Shown here piece after piece: positions 17,600 through 25,730 of a stretch of DNA of 56,011 nt. Below the pieces are notes generated by a model. The model did no database searches. It was not told the origin of the DNA and saw only the letters and a program-made list of their open reading frames with translations. Within the stretch, counting starts at the first letter, position 1; every line of letters starts with the position of its first letter. The translations under genes and the position numbers were made by a program. The stretch lies in assembly GCA_002381565.1 (NCBI GenBank), contig DFWZ01000003.1:26969-82979 (forward strand). The letters are read 5' to 3'. The stretch is from Gallionella sp. UBA4121 (GTDB lineage Bacteria > Pseudomonadota > Gammaproteobacteria > Burkholderiales > Gallionellaceae).

Positions 17600-19246
17600 A
17601 TGCCGGTCACAAACAGCCTGATTGCACATCTGAAAGAGCTAAACGAGATCGGCATCGCGCTGTCGCAGCAGCGCGACATCAACGGTTTGCTCGAACTCAT
17701 TCTGGAAGCGGCCAAGCGGATCACCCATGCTGATGCCGGTACGTTGTATCTGAACGATCCTGAGCAGCGAGTGCTGCGCTTTGAGATTGTGCGCACCGAC
17801 TCGTTAGGTCTTGCGATGGGTGGCGCAACGGGTGAGCCTATCAGCTTCTATCCGGTGCAGTTGTACGATCACGCAGGCCAGCCTAATCACGCGATGGTGG
17901 TGAGTTATGCTGCGTTAAGCGGCGAGACGGTGAACATTCCTGATGCCTATGAAGCGATAGGCTATGATTTTTCCGGCACCAAGAGTTTCGATGCAAAAAT
18001 CGGCTACCGCTCACAGTCTTTTTTAACGGTGCCGATGATCAATCATGAGTATGAGGTCATCGGTGTGTTGCAGCTTATCAATGCGCAAGACCGTGATTCA
18101 GGTGCAATCGTGCCGTTTTCACGGGGTGATCAGCAGTTGGTCGAATCGCTCGCATCCCAGGCGGCTATTGCGCTGACAAATCGCCGTCTTGTCAGGCAAA
18201 CGGAAGAATTGTTTGAGGCATTCATTCAGCTCATCAATGCCGCGATAGACGACAAGTCGCTTTATACCGGCGGGCATTGTAAGCGTGTGCCTGAGCTTAC
18301 CATGATGCTCGCCGACGCGGTAACGCGTACCCGGCATGGGCCGCTCAAAGATTTTGTGATGACGGAACAAGACCGCTACGAATTGAAGATCGCCGGCCTG
18401 TTGCATGACTGTGGAAAAATTACCACACCGGTACATGTGGTGGATAAACCGACCAAGCTGAACACGCTGTTCGACCGTATCGAACTGCTGGATACCCGCT
18501 TCGAGGTGCTCCGCCGTGATGCTGAAATTGCAATGCTCAGAAAAACAGGAGCCAGGAGTCAGGGTTCAGGATGCAGGATGCAGGATGCTGAAGATGCCGA
18601 AATACGCGCCGAGTACGAGGCGCGTGTCAGGCAGCTCGAGGATGACCGCGAATTTTTGCGGCAGTGCAATGTTGGCGTCGAGAAAATGCCGGAAGCCGCC
18701 TGTCAGCGCGTGTTGCAAATCGCCGCCTATCAATGGTGCGATGGCGCAGGCGGGCAAAAAAACTTTTTGAGCAGCGACGAGGTCGAGAACCTGACAATAC
18801 GTTCCGGCACGCTGACCGCCGCCGAGCGTCAAATCGTCAATCATCATATCGAGGTCACGATCCAGATGCTCGAATCGTTGCCTTGGCCTAAACATCTTAA
18901 AAATGTACCGGAATATGCGGGCGGACATCACGAGCGCATGGACGGCCTGGGCTATCCGCGCGGCTTGACCCGAGAGCAAATGTCGCTCCAGGCCAGAGTC
19001 ATGGGCATTGCCGACATATTTGAGGCGCTGACGGCAAAGGACAGGCCGTACAAGCCGGGCAAGACATTATCCGAGTCGCTGATCATACTGGGGAAATTCA
19101 AGCTGGGCGGCCATATCGATCCCGACCTGTTCGACGTATTTATCCGGGAAAAAGTCTATCTCGACTACGCTAGGCAATTCCTCCCTCCCGAACAGATCGA
19201 TGAAGTCGATTTGAGCAAAATTCCGGGGGTGAATCCGGATGTTTGA
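17600..19246 (+). CDS. GAF/HD-GYP protein, probable c-di-GMP phosphodiesterase, with an in-frame repeat insertion
   Basis: The 548-residue protein has an N-terminal GAF domain (about 20-195) and an HD-GYP domain. H269-D270 lie in LLHDCGKITTP, and the signature HHERMDGLGYPRG is followed by FEALTAKDRPYK near the C-terminus. Between them, where the domain is usually short, is an extended charged insert. Its first part (residues 316-329, TGARSQGSGCRMQD) is encoded by exactly six 7-base repeat units (18546-18587), which is 14 codons and keeps the frame. The gene lies 13 bp after the GAF-PilB gene, so both are co-transcribed and probably answer related signals for pilus control. Confidence 0.9.
   Translation: MPVTNSLIAHLKELNEIGIALSQQRDINGLLELILEAAKRITHADAGTLYLNDPEQRVLRFEIVRTDSLGLAMGGATGEPISFYPVQLYDHAGQPNHAMVVSYAALSGETVNIPDAYEAIGYDFSGTKSFDAKIGYRSQSFLTVPMINHEYEVIGVLQLINAQDRDSGAIVPFSRGDQQLVESLASQAAIALTNRRLVRQTEELFEAFIQLINAAIDDKSLYTGGHCKRVPELTMMLADAVTRTRHGPLKDFVMTEQDRYELKIAGLLHDCGKITTPVHVVDKPTKLNTLFDRIELLDTRFEVLRRDAEIAMLRKTGARSQGSGCRMQDAEDAEIRAEYEARVRQLEDDREFLRQCNVGVEKMPEAACQRVLQIAAYQWCDGAGGQKNFLSSDEVENLTIRSGTLTAAERQIVNHHIEVTIQMLESLPWPKHLKNVPEYAGGHHERMDGLGYPRGLTREQMSLQARVMGIADIFEALTAKDRPYKPGKTLSESLIILGKFKLGGHIDPDLFDVFIREKVYLDYARQFLPPEQIDEVDLSKIPGVNPDV
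18546..18587 (+). repeat. Six-unit heptamer array inside the HD-GYP coding region
   Basis: Units in order: CAGGAGC, CAGGAGT, CAGGGTT, CAGGATG, CAGGATG, CAGGATG. The total is 42 nt, which is 14 codons. The same repeat type, on the other strand, forms a six-unit array at 19384-19425 and a shorter one at the hemD 3' end. Confidence 0.9.
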
Positions 19247-19383
19247 TTTTTGGCTGACGAAATTCGTCACATGACTGACGGATTTGGGAAGCCAGGCTCA
19301 TGATCTCATCGTTCTTATATGCCACCGTGACAATGATGACAAATAAAAAAATCTGGCGCAAGCCCTGCCAATACAAAGGCTTA

Positions 19384-19425
19384 CTGAATCCTCAAGCCTC
19401 AATCCTCAATCCTGAACCCATAATC
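19384..19425 (-). repeat. Six-unit heptamer array upstream of the pilin promoter
   Basis: Read on the plus strand the units are CTGAATC, CTCAAGC, CTCAATC, CTCAATC, CTGAACC, CATAATC. On the minus strand they read as GATTxAG types, akin to CAGGATT. It is again exactly 42 nt and ends eight bases before the sigma-54 promoter of the pilin gene. Confidence 0.85.
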
Positions 19426-19433
19426 CTGTTTTT

Positions 19434-19449
19434 TGGCACGGCTATTGCT
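19434..19449 (+). promoter_or_regulatory. Sigma-54 promoter of the pilin gene
   Basis: TGGCACG (19434-19440), four bases, then TTGCT (19445-19449). This is a full match to the RpoN consensus TGGCACG-N4-TTGCW with the GG and GC elements ten bases apart. It lies 80 bp before the pilin ATG. Pilin genes driven by sigma-54 with PilR are well known in Pseudomonas and relatives. No pilS/pilR genes are in this window. Confidence 0.88.
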
Positions 19450-19528
19450 CTATAGTAACCAAGGCGAATCGGTTATCAAGCCAGTTTGGCCGAATGGCAA
19501 GACGAATTTAACTACACAGGAGCTTCAA

Positions 19529-19960
19529 ATGAAAAAAGTACAACAAGGTTTTACCCTGATCGAATTGATGATCGTCGTGGCGATTATCGGTATTCTGGCA
19601 GCCGTTGCGATTCCTTCGTATCAGAATTACACCAAGAAGGCCAAATTTACCGAGGTTGTCGCTGCTGTCGCGCCGCTTAGACAGGCAATTGATGAATGCG
19701 TACAGTCGCAAGGTTTGGGTGCCGGTGCGGTGACAGGCTGTACTGCAGGTTCAAACGGTGTTCCGGCTACGATGCCTGCAGCAACAGGTTATGTCGCTTC
19801 GATCGCTTTGACAGGTGCTACCGGTGTAATTACCGCAACTGCTACTACGGCTCTTGATGCTACTCAGCCGACTTACATCCTGACGCCAACCGTGGATGCA
19901 AACGGTGCGGTGCAATGGGCCTCATCGGGCACTTGTAAGACTACCGGAATTTGCAAATAA
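19529..19960 (+). CDS. pilA: Type IV major pilin, PilA-like
   Basis: Start set at ATG 19529 with CAGGAG upstream, giving a 143-residue prepilin. The leader MKKVQQG is cut before phenylalanine by prepilin peptidase, leaving FTLIELMIVVAIIGILAAV with the conserved Glu5. The mature subunit is about 136 residues. It ends with a disulfide-type cysteine pair (SGTCKTTGICK), as in type IVa pilins; another pair is at DECVQ and TGCTAG. The gene is monocistronic, with its own sigma-54 promoter and terminator. It sits just after the PilB-like and HD-GYP genes, and the next gene may glycosylate the pilin. Confidence 0.93.
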   Translation: MKKVQQGFTLIELMIVVAIIGILAAVAIPSYQNYTKKAKFTEVVAAVAPLRQAIDECVQSQGLGAGAVTGCTAGSNGVPATMPAATGYVASIALTGATGVITATATTALDATQPTYILTPTVDANGAVQWASSGTCKTTGICK

Positions 19961-19978
19961 TACAATTAGTGTTTAATA

Positions 19979-20006
19979 AAAAGCCCCTCGTAGAGGGGCT
20001 TTTTTC
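19979..20006 (+). terminator. Rho-independent terminator after the pilin gene
   Basis: AGCCCCTC (19982-19989) and GAGGGGCT (19993-20000) form a stem with a three-base loop, followed by a run of six Ts. Confidence 0.95.
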
Positions 20007-20043
20007 ATGTAAAGTTGCGTGAAATTTTTCGGGGTAAATCTGT

Positions 20044-21687
20044 GTGAGCGCTTTTAAAAAAATATCACTCTGGGTCGTGCTGATCGGTGTCATGATCGCG
20101 GCCCTTTACGGGCAGTTCCTACACAACCCGATCGTCTTCGACGACCTGTATTTTTTCATGCTGGACAACGATGGACATTCGGCCATCGAAAAATTTGCCA
20201 ACCCTTTTTGGCTCGACCTGCGCGCCTTGCCTTACGCCACGCTGGCCTGGAGCGCGCAGCTATTCGGTTTCGGCTTGCCGCCGTTCAGAATCGAAAACCT
20301 GCTGCTGCACTGGCTGGTTGTTGCAGCGTTGGCGATATTCGTGCTGCGCCTGTATCGCATGGCACTCCCTCCCGCTGCGCAGGACGGAGAAAATACCGGC
20401 ATGGTCACGGCGGTGCTGATCGTCGCAAGCCTGTTTGCGCTGCATCCGGTGGCGGTATATGCGGCAGGCTATCTGGTGCAGCGCAGCATCGTGATGGCAA
20501 CCTTGTTCAGCGTGCTGGCCTTGTGGACATATCTCAAGGGAAGTAAAGAAAACAGTAAAGCTTGGCTCTGGGTTAGTGTCGCCCTGTATTTCCTGGCGAC
20601 GCACAGCAAGGAGCACGTCGTCATGTTGCCTGCCGTCATGGTGGCGATGACGGTGCTGGTTTACGAAGACTGGCCTGCGCGCTTGCGCCGGAACTGGCCT
20701 GTCTTCGCCAGTTTCACCGCCGTTGCCCTGCTGACCATAGCCCAGATACGGGGCGTTATCGGCAATGCCTATGAGATAAATGCAGCAGACATGTTTGACG
20801 GCGCACTGCCTGAACATGCATTTTTTTACAGCGTGTTGACCCAGGCCTGGCTGTTTTTCAAATACGGTTTGCTGTGGTTGTTGCCTGATCCTGCCTGGAT
20901 GTCGGTGGACATGAGGGAGCCGTTCGCCGAAACATTCTTTTCCGTTTATGGCGCTGCGCTGGTAGCTTATCCGTTGTACGGACTGGTAGCGATCCGGCTG
21001 TTGTTCAGACGTGGCCGCGCCGGGCTGATCGGATTTGCGCTGCTGTTTCCCTGGCTGATGTTCATGACCGAGTTTTCCTCGGTACGCATCCAGGAAATCT
21101 TCGTGTTGTACCGCAGCTATATCTGGGCGCTGGGCGGGGTAATGCTCCTGCCGTTGTTGTTGATGCAATTAAATGCGCGGTTGACCGTCATGATGTCGGT
21201 GCTGTTTGCAGCCACCTTGTTCATGGTCTCGATGGAGCGGCTGGCAAGTTTCTCGCATCCTATCGTTCTGTGGGACGATGCGGAGAAACTGGTCAAGGAC
21301 AGGCCGTCGTTGCCCGGCGCGGGACGCATTTATTACAATCGGGGTACGGAGTATTTCAAGGCGGGTATGTTAGATAAAGCGCTCCCCGACCTGCAAAAAG
21401 CGACGCAGCTCAGCCCCAGGCTGTCGGCGGCCTTTGGCAATCTCGGGCTTGTCTATTCCGGAACAGGCCGGAATGATCTGGCGATACAGGCCATCAGCCA
21501 TGCGATTGAGCTGGACAATGAGCAAAAGGCCGCGCCCAATTTCAAATATTACTTTAGCCGTGGTGCAGCTTATGAGGCGAATGGGCTGTGGCGTGAGGCG
21601 GCTGTCGACTACAGAGTGAGCTGCCTGTTGACCGGCAAGATGGGATGCGATAAAAACAGCCGTAGCGCCCCGCTGCAAAATAAATAG
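20044..21687 (+). CDS. Multi-spanning membrane protein with C-terminal TPR repeats (TMTC-like), possible pilin glycosyltransferase
   Basis: The 547-residue protein starts at GTG 20044, with GGGG upstream. About ten hydrophobic helices fill residues 1-400. The first periplasmic loop has FDDLYFFMLDNDG, and a later segment reads HPVAVYAAGYLVQRSIVMATLF. Both features are typical of the bacterial TMTC-like GT-C family. The C-terminal 120 residues contain about three TPR repeats (YYNRGTEYFKAGMLDKALPDL, AFGNLGLVYSGTGRNDLAIQ). Similar genes often follow pilA, and some pilin-modifying GT-C enzymes occupy that spot. Glycosylation of the pilin is an inference from position and fold. Confidence 0.65.
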   Translation: MSAFKKISLWVVLIGVMIAALYGQFLHNPIVFDDLYFFMLDNDGHSAIEKFANPFWLDLRALPYATLAWSAQLFGFGLPPFRIENLLLHWLVVAALAIFVLRLYRMALPPAAQDGENTGMVTAVLIVASLFALHPVAVYAAGYLVQRSIVMATLFSVLALWTYLKGSKENSKAWLWVSVALYFLATHSKEHVVMLPAVMVAMTVLVYEDWPARLRRNWPVFASFTAVALLTIAQIRGVIGNAYEINAADMFDGALPEHAFFYSVLTQAWLFFKYGLLWLLPDPAWMSVDMREPFAETFFSVYGAALVAYPLYGLVAIRLLFRRGRAGLIGFALLFPWLMFMTEFSSVRIQEIFVLYRSYIWALGGVMLLPLLLMQLNARLTVMMSVLFAATLFMVSMERLASFSHPIVLWDDAEKLVKDRPSLPGAGRIYYNRGTEYFKAGMLDKALPDLQKATQLSPRLSAAFGNLGLVYSGTGRNDLAIQAISHAIELDNEQKAAPNFKYYFSRGAAYEANGLWREAAVDYRVSCLLTGKMGCDKNSRSAPLQNK

Positions 21688-21797
21688 TCAAAAATAGTCC
21701 ATCCCCCGTTCTTTCTGCATGTCGCGTGAAAGGCGGGCGGAGGGCGTGTTCCGGATGATCGGGGTGTACTACCCTTTACAGTTTCAGGATGAAAAAT

Positions 21798-22472
21798 ATG
21801 CGCGTACTGCTCGTTGAAGATGACCCGATACTGGCGGATGGCCTGATGCGTATCCTTCGCCGCTCGCACCATGTCGTGACCCATGAAGCCAACGGCAAAC
21901 GTGCGGATCGCTTGCTGACCGTACAGCAATACGAATTGGTGATTCTTGATATGGGGCTGCCGGATATGGACGGAGCTGAAATATTGCGCCGCTTGCGTCA
22001 GCGCAACGCGAAAGTGCCGGTGCTGATACTGACGGCGCGGGACAAGGTGGAAGACCGCGTGCTGGGGCTGGATTTCGGGGCGGATGACTATCTGGCCAAG
22101 CCGTTCGACTTGCTCGAACTGGAGGCGAGGATAAGGGCATTGCTGCGGCGCGGGCAGTCAGCCGGCAGTGCGCACTTGCAGATCGGCGAGTTGGCTCTGG
22201 ACACCGTAGGCTGTCGTGCCACGCTGCACGGCGAGGCGCTGGAATTGTCGGCGCGCGAACTGAGCGTGCTGGAAATTTTGATGCTGCGTGCAGGCCGCGT
22301 GGTGAGCAAGGAATTGCTCAGCGAACAAATGTCAGGGCAGGGTGAGGAAATGAGCGTCAATGCCATTGAAGTGTATGTGCATCGGTTGCGCAAGAAGATC
22401 GAGACGGGCAATGTACGCATCCGCACCCTGCGCGGCCTGGGCTATTTGCTGGAAATCAATGAGCCTCTGTAA
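21798..22472 (+). CDS. OmpR-family response regulator (QseB/TctD type)
   Basis: Start taken at ATG 21798, eight bases after AGGA, giving MRVLLVEDDPIL and 224 residues; the ATG at 21789 would overlap that ribosome site. The receiver domain shows VEDD, the phospho-acceptor in VILDMGLPDMDG, a conserved threonine in LILTARD and the lysine in LAKPFDL. The winged-helix domain ends ...VYVHRLRKKIETGNVRIRTLRGLGYLL. It is a transcription regulator partnered by the kinase whose start overlaps its end by 14 nt. The inducing signal is unknown. Confidence 0.93.
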   Translation: MRVLLVEDDPILADGLMRILRRSHHVVTHEANGKRADRLLTVQQYELVILDMGLPDMDGAEILRRLRQRNAKVPVLILTARDKVEDRVLGLDFGADDYLAKPFDLLELEARIRALLRRGQSAGSAHLQIGELALDTVGCRATLHGEALELSARELSVLEILMLRAGRVVSKELLSEQMSGQGEEMSVNAIEVYVHRLRKKIETGNVRIRTLRGLGYLLEINEPL

Positions 22473-23865
22473 ATCCATTTTTGATTCCGGCACCTTGCGC
22501 CAGAAGTTGCTGTGGTGGGTGCTGGCTCCGATGGTGGTTTTGCTGTTCCTCAACATCGCGCTGATCTACAAGGCAGGTCATGACAGTGCAGATCGCAGAC
22601 ATGACCGGTTCCTGCGTGACATAAGCAAGATATTGCTGGATCAGCTGCACACCAGCCAGGGGCATGTGGAATTCAGTCTTCATGTCGGTGCGCTGAACAT
22701 GCTGTCCGAAGATAAAAAAGATCATGTGTACTACGCCCTCAGGGGGTGGCAGCAAGATTACCAGTTTGGTTATCCGGATTTGCCGCTGCCACCGGGTGAA
22801 CTGAGTGAAAAACCGGTCTTTTACATGGCCAGTTATGCAGGCCATCCGGTGCGCATGATGGCAGCCATCATGCCGGAGCCCGACGTATCCAGCGGACGTG
22901 TCGTGGTTGTGGTGGGCAAAACACTGGTGTTACACGATGAGCGCGCCAAAGAGTGGATGTGGCGCCTGCTGCCCGCCCAGATTTTTTTGATGGTGTTTGC
23001 CGGGACTGTGGTGTGGTGGGGTGTCGGACGCGGTTTGCGGCCGCTATTGCAGTTGAGAAATGAAGTGGCACGCCGGTCATCGCAGGATTTGAGTCCCCTG
23101 CCGGAAAATAAAGTCGTCGCCGAAGTCAGGCCGCTGATCCACAGTTTTAACGGATTGATGGGGCGGCTGGATGAGTCTCTGATATTGAAGCGCCGCTTTA
23201 TCGCCGATGCCGCACATCAGTTGCGTACGCCGCTAGGCGGGCTCAAGGCGCAAGCCGAGCTGGCACAGCTGCTGGATGATCCGGTTGAGATTCGTCACTC
23301 ACTGCAACAGATAAGCCGTGCGGCGGATCATGCCGCGCACCTGGCGAACCAGCTGCTGCTGCTGGCTCGTGCCGAACCCGGTGCGCAGGACAGCATGGCG
23401 GAGCTGGATCTGGCGGGTCTGGCGAGAGATGCCACCGCATACTGGGTGCAACACGCGTTGCACAAAAGCATGGACCTGGGTTTCGAGAGCGCCGACAGTG
23501 ATTTTCTCATCGCAGGCAATGCGCTGTTGCTGGGCGAGATGCTGAACAATCTGATCGACAATGCCTTGCGCTATACCCCGTCGGGCGGGCATGTAACGGT
23601 GCGTATCAGTCGCGATGACGAAACGCTCGTGCTGGAAGTGGAAGATAACGGCCCGGGGATTCAGGAATGCGAACGCGAGCGGGTGTTTGAACGCTTTTAT
23701 CGCGTGCTGGGCAGCAATCAGGAGGGCTGTGGCCTGGGTTTGTCCATCGTCCGTGAAGTCGCAGATCGCCACTGCGCCGAAGTGAGCCTGCTATCCGGTG
23801 CAGAAGGTGTCGGCACGCTGGTGAGAATAACTTTTCGTGCGGCAAGTCAGCGCAGGAAAAATTAG
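22459..23865 (+). CDS. Sensor histidine kinase (QseC/TctE type)
   Basis: Start set at ATG 22459, inside the last codons of the regulator gene, giving 468 residues. A first membrane helix (WWVLAPMVVLLFLNIALIY) is followed by a periplasmic domain of about 130 residues and a second helix near 170-190, then a HAMP-like linker. The H-box is FIADAAHQLRTPLGGL. The ATPase domain shows NNLIDNALRYTPSGG, DNGPGI and GLGLSIVREVA. The periplasmic domain type (2CSK-N-like) is seen in kinases that sense carboxylates and in QseC relatives. The ligand cannot be read from sequence. Confidence 0.92.
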   Translation: MSLCKSIFDSGTLRQKLLWWVLAPMVVLLFLNIALIYKAGHDSADRRHDRFLRDISKILLDQLHTSQGHVEFSLHVGALNMLSEDKKDHVYYALRGWQQDYQFGYPDLPLPPGELSEKPVFYMASYAGHPVRMMAAIMPEPDVSSGRVVVVVGKTLVLHDERAKEWMWRLLPAQIFLMVFAGTVVWWGVGRGLRPLLQLRNEVARRSSQDLSPLPENKVVAEVRPLIHSFNGLMGRLDESLILKRRFIADAAHQLRTPLGGLKAQAELAQLLDDPVEIRHSLQQISRAADHAAHLANQLLLLARAEPGAQDSMAELDLAGLARDATAYWVQHALHKSMDLGFESADSDFLIAGNALLLGEMLNNLIDNALRYTPSGGHVTVRISRDDETLVLEVEDNGPGIQECERERVFERFYRVLGSNQEGCGLGLSIVREVADRHCAEVSLLSGAEGVGTLVRITFRAASQRRKN

Positions 23866-23919
23866 TTCATTGCCGCCTGGTAAGCGATAATCGCACATCG
23901 GAATTGACTGGAGTCTTGC

Positions 23920-25704
23920 ATGTGCGGAATTTGTGGTGAGTTGCGCTTCGATGGGGCATCGCCTGACATGGATGCGCTACGGCGCATGACAGCGCGACTG
24001 GCGCTGCGCGGCCCGGATCATGAAGGCTATTACAACGACGGCGCGCTGGCGTTCGGCCATCGCCGCCTGGCAGTCATCGACTTAAGCCCGCATGCCGATC
24101 AGCCGATGCTGGACGAGGATTTGCAACTGGCGCTGGTATTCAACGGCACGATCTACAACTACCAGGAACTGCGCGCGGAACTCGTCGAAATGGGTTACGC
24201 TTTCTTCTCGACAGGCGATTCCGAGGTGATCCTCAAGGCATATCACGCCTGGGGCGAGCATTGCGTGCAGCGTTTTTATGGCATGTTTGCCTTTGCCATA
24301 TGGGATTTGCGCGGCCGGACCCTGTTTCTTGCGCGCGACCGGCTCGGCATCAAACCTTTGTATCACACGCTGGACGGCGCACGACTGCGCTTCGCTTCCA
24401 CACCGCAAGCGCTGCTGGCTGGCGGCGGAGTGGATGTCAGCCTCGATCCTGTCGCATTGCATCAGCATTTCACGCTGCACGGGGTGGTGCCCGCGCCGCG
24501 TACTATTTTGCAGGGCATCAAGAAACTGCCTCCGGCGCATACGCTGCGCTTTTCTGCATCGGGCGAAGTGGTGCAGCGCTGCTACTGGACACTCGATGCA
24601 ACCCGTCCGGCTCAGCCACTCACAGAAGGGGAATGGCTCAGCGCTACCCGCACGGTATTGCTCCGCGCGGTGGAGCGGCACAGGCTGGCCTCCGATGTGC
24701 CCGTGGGAGTCTTGCTCTCCGGCGGCCTGGATTCCAGCCTGCTGGTGGGGCTGCTTAGTCCTCATGTGGATGAGTTGAATACATTTTCTATCGGCTTCGA
24801 GGAAGTGGCGGGCGAGGTGGCCGATGAATTCGAGTATTCTGATCTGGTGGCTGAACAGTTTAAAACCCGTCACCACAAATTCGCACTGCCCAATGACGAA
24901 ATTCTGAAAAATTTGCCACACGCCATCCTTGAGATGTCGGAACCGATGCCCAGCTACGACGTGACGGCGTTCTATCTCCTGGGCGAGCGGGTATCGCGTG
25001 ATGTGAAGGTGGTGCTGGCAGGACAGGGTGCGGATGAAGTGTTCGGCGGTTATTTCTGGTATCCGCGCATGGCGGCAGAGGGCGGCACGCCGCTTGAGCG
25101 TTTCTCCCGGCATTATTTTGACCGCGATCATGCCGAATATCTGGAGATGATGACCGATGACTACGCCGTGCCGGATGTGACGGGGGTATGGGTATCCGAG
25201 CAGTTGCAACAGCCCGGTGCCGATGAGTTTCTCGATCAGGTGCTGCGCCTCGATGTGACGCGCCTGATGGTGGACGACCCGGTGAAGCGCGTGGACAACA
25301 TGACCATGGCCTGGGGGCTGGAAGCGCGCGTGCCCTTTCTCGACCACGAACTGGTGGAGCTGGCGGCCAGGATGCCGCCTGAACTGAAGCTCAAGGAGGG
25401 GGGCAAGTTTCCGCTCAAGGCGGTGGCGCGCGGCCTCATTCCGGATGCGGTGATCGACCGCGCCAAGGGATATTTCCCGGTGCCTGCGTTAAAACACGTG
25501 CGCGGCGATTTTCTCGAGAAGATACGCAGCATCCTCTATTCCGATGCGTGCATCAAACGAGGCCTGTATCGGCGCAGTTATGTGGAAAAGCTGCTGGCAG
25601 CTCCAGAAGCGCATCTGACGCGCATTCAGGGCAGCAAGCTGTGGCATCTGGCGCTGCTGGAATGGTGGCTGCAACTCAATGTGGATGCGGTTAATAATTC
25701 ATAA
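23920..25704 (+). CDS. Asparagine-synthase-family amidotransferase, NAGGN (trio amidotransferase) type
   Basis: This 594-residue protein has an N-terminal Ntn glutaminase (catalytic Cys2 in MCGICGELRFDG, then RGPDHEGYYND and HRRLAVIDLS) and a C-terminal synthetase domain with the PP-loop LLSGGLDSSLLVG. Several segments (MCGICGE-RFDG, SEPMPSYDVTAFYLL, GQGADEVFGGYFWYPRM) resemble the amidotransferase of N-acetylglutaminylglutamine amide synthesis more than AsnB. That compatible solute normally needs a GNAT/ATP-grasp partner next door, absent here. The alternative is a generic AsnB. A GGAG site precedes the ATG. The stop codon lies inside a heptamer repeat. Confidence 0.75.
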   Translation: MCGICGELRFDGASPDMDALRRMTARLALRGPDHEGYYNDGALAFGHRRLAVIDLSPHADQPMLDEDLQLALVFNGTIYNYQELRAELVEMGYAFFSTGDSEVILKAYHAWGEHCVQRFYGMFAFAIWDLRGRTLFLARDRLGIKPLYHTLDGARLRFASTPQALLAGGGVDVSLDPVALHQHFTLHGVVPAPRTILQGIKKLPPAHTLRFSASGEVVQRCYWTLDATRPAQPLTEGEWLSATRTVLLRAVERHRLASDVPVGVLLSGGLDSSLLVGLLSPHVDELNTFSIGFEEVAGEVADEFEYSDLVAEQFKTRHHKFALPNDEILKNLPHAILEMSEPMPSYDVTAFYLLGERVSRDVKVVLAGQGADEVFGGYFWYPRMAAEGGTPLERFSRHYFDRDHAEYLEMMTDDYAVPDVTGVWVSEQLQQPGADEFLDQVLRLDVTRLMVDDPVKRVDNMTMAWGLEARVPFLDHELVELAARMPPELKLKEGGKFPLKAVARGLIPDAVIDRAKGYFPVPALKHVRGDFLEKIRSILYSDACIKRGLYRRSYVEKLLAAPEAHLTRIQGSKLWHLALLEWWLQLNVDAVNNS

Positions 25705-25730
25705 TTGTCAGTTGATAATTGACAATTATG
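25696..25730. repeat. Five-unit heptamer array joining two genes
   Basis: Units: AATTCAT, AATTGTC, AGTTGAT, AATTGAC, AATTATG. The array contains the stop codon of the amidotransferase gene (25702-25704), and its last three bases are the ATG of the four-helix-bundle gene. ATAATTGTCA (25701-25710) and TGACAATTAT (25720-25729) also form a 10-bp inverted repeat. Confidence 0.85.

Noticed and set aside
19433..19528. A 32-residue extension of the pilin
   Set aside because: It would overlap the sigma-54 promoter and produce a leader unlike type IVa prepilins. The ATG at 19529 has a strong ribosome site and a seven-residue leader.
20260..21168. A 302-codon minus-strand frame inside the TMTC-like gene
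   Set aside because: It is antisense to hydrophobic codons, giving a Gln/His/Arg-rich, unrecognisable product.
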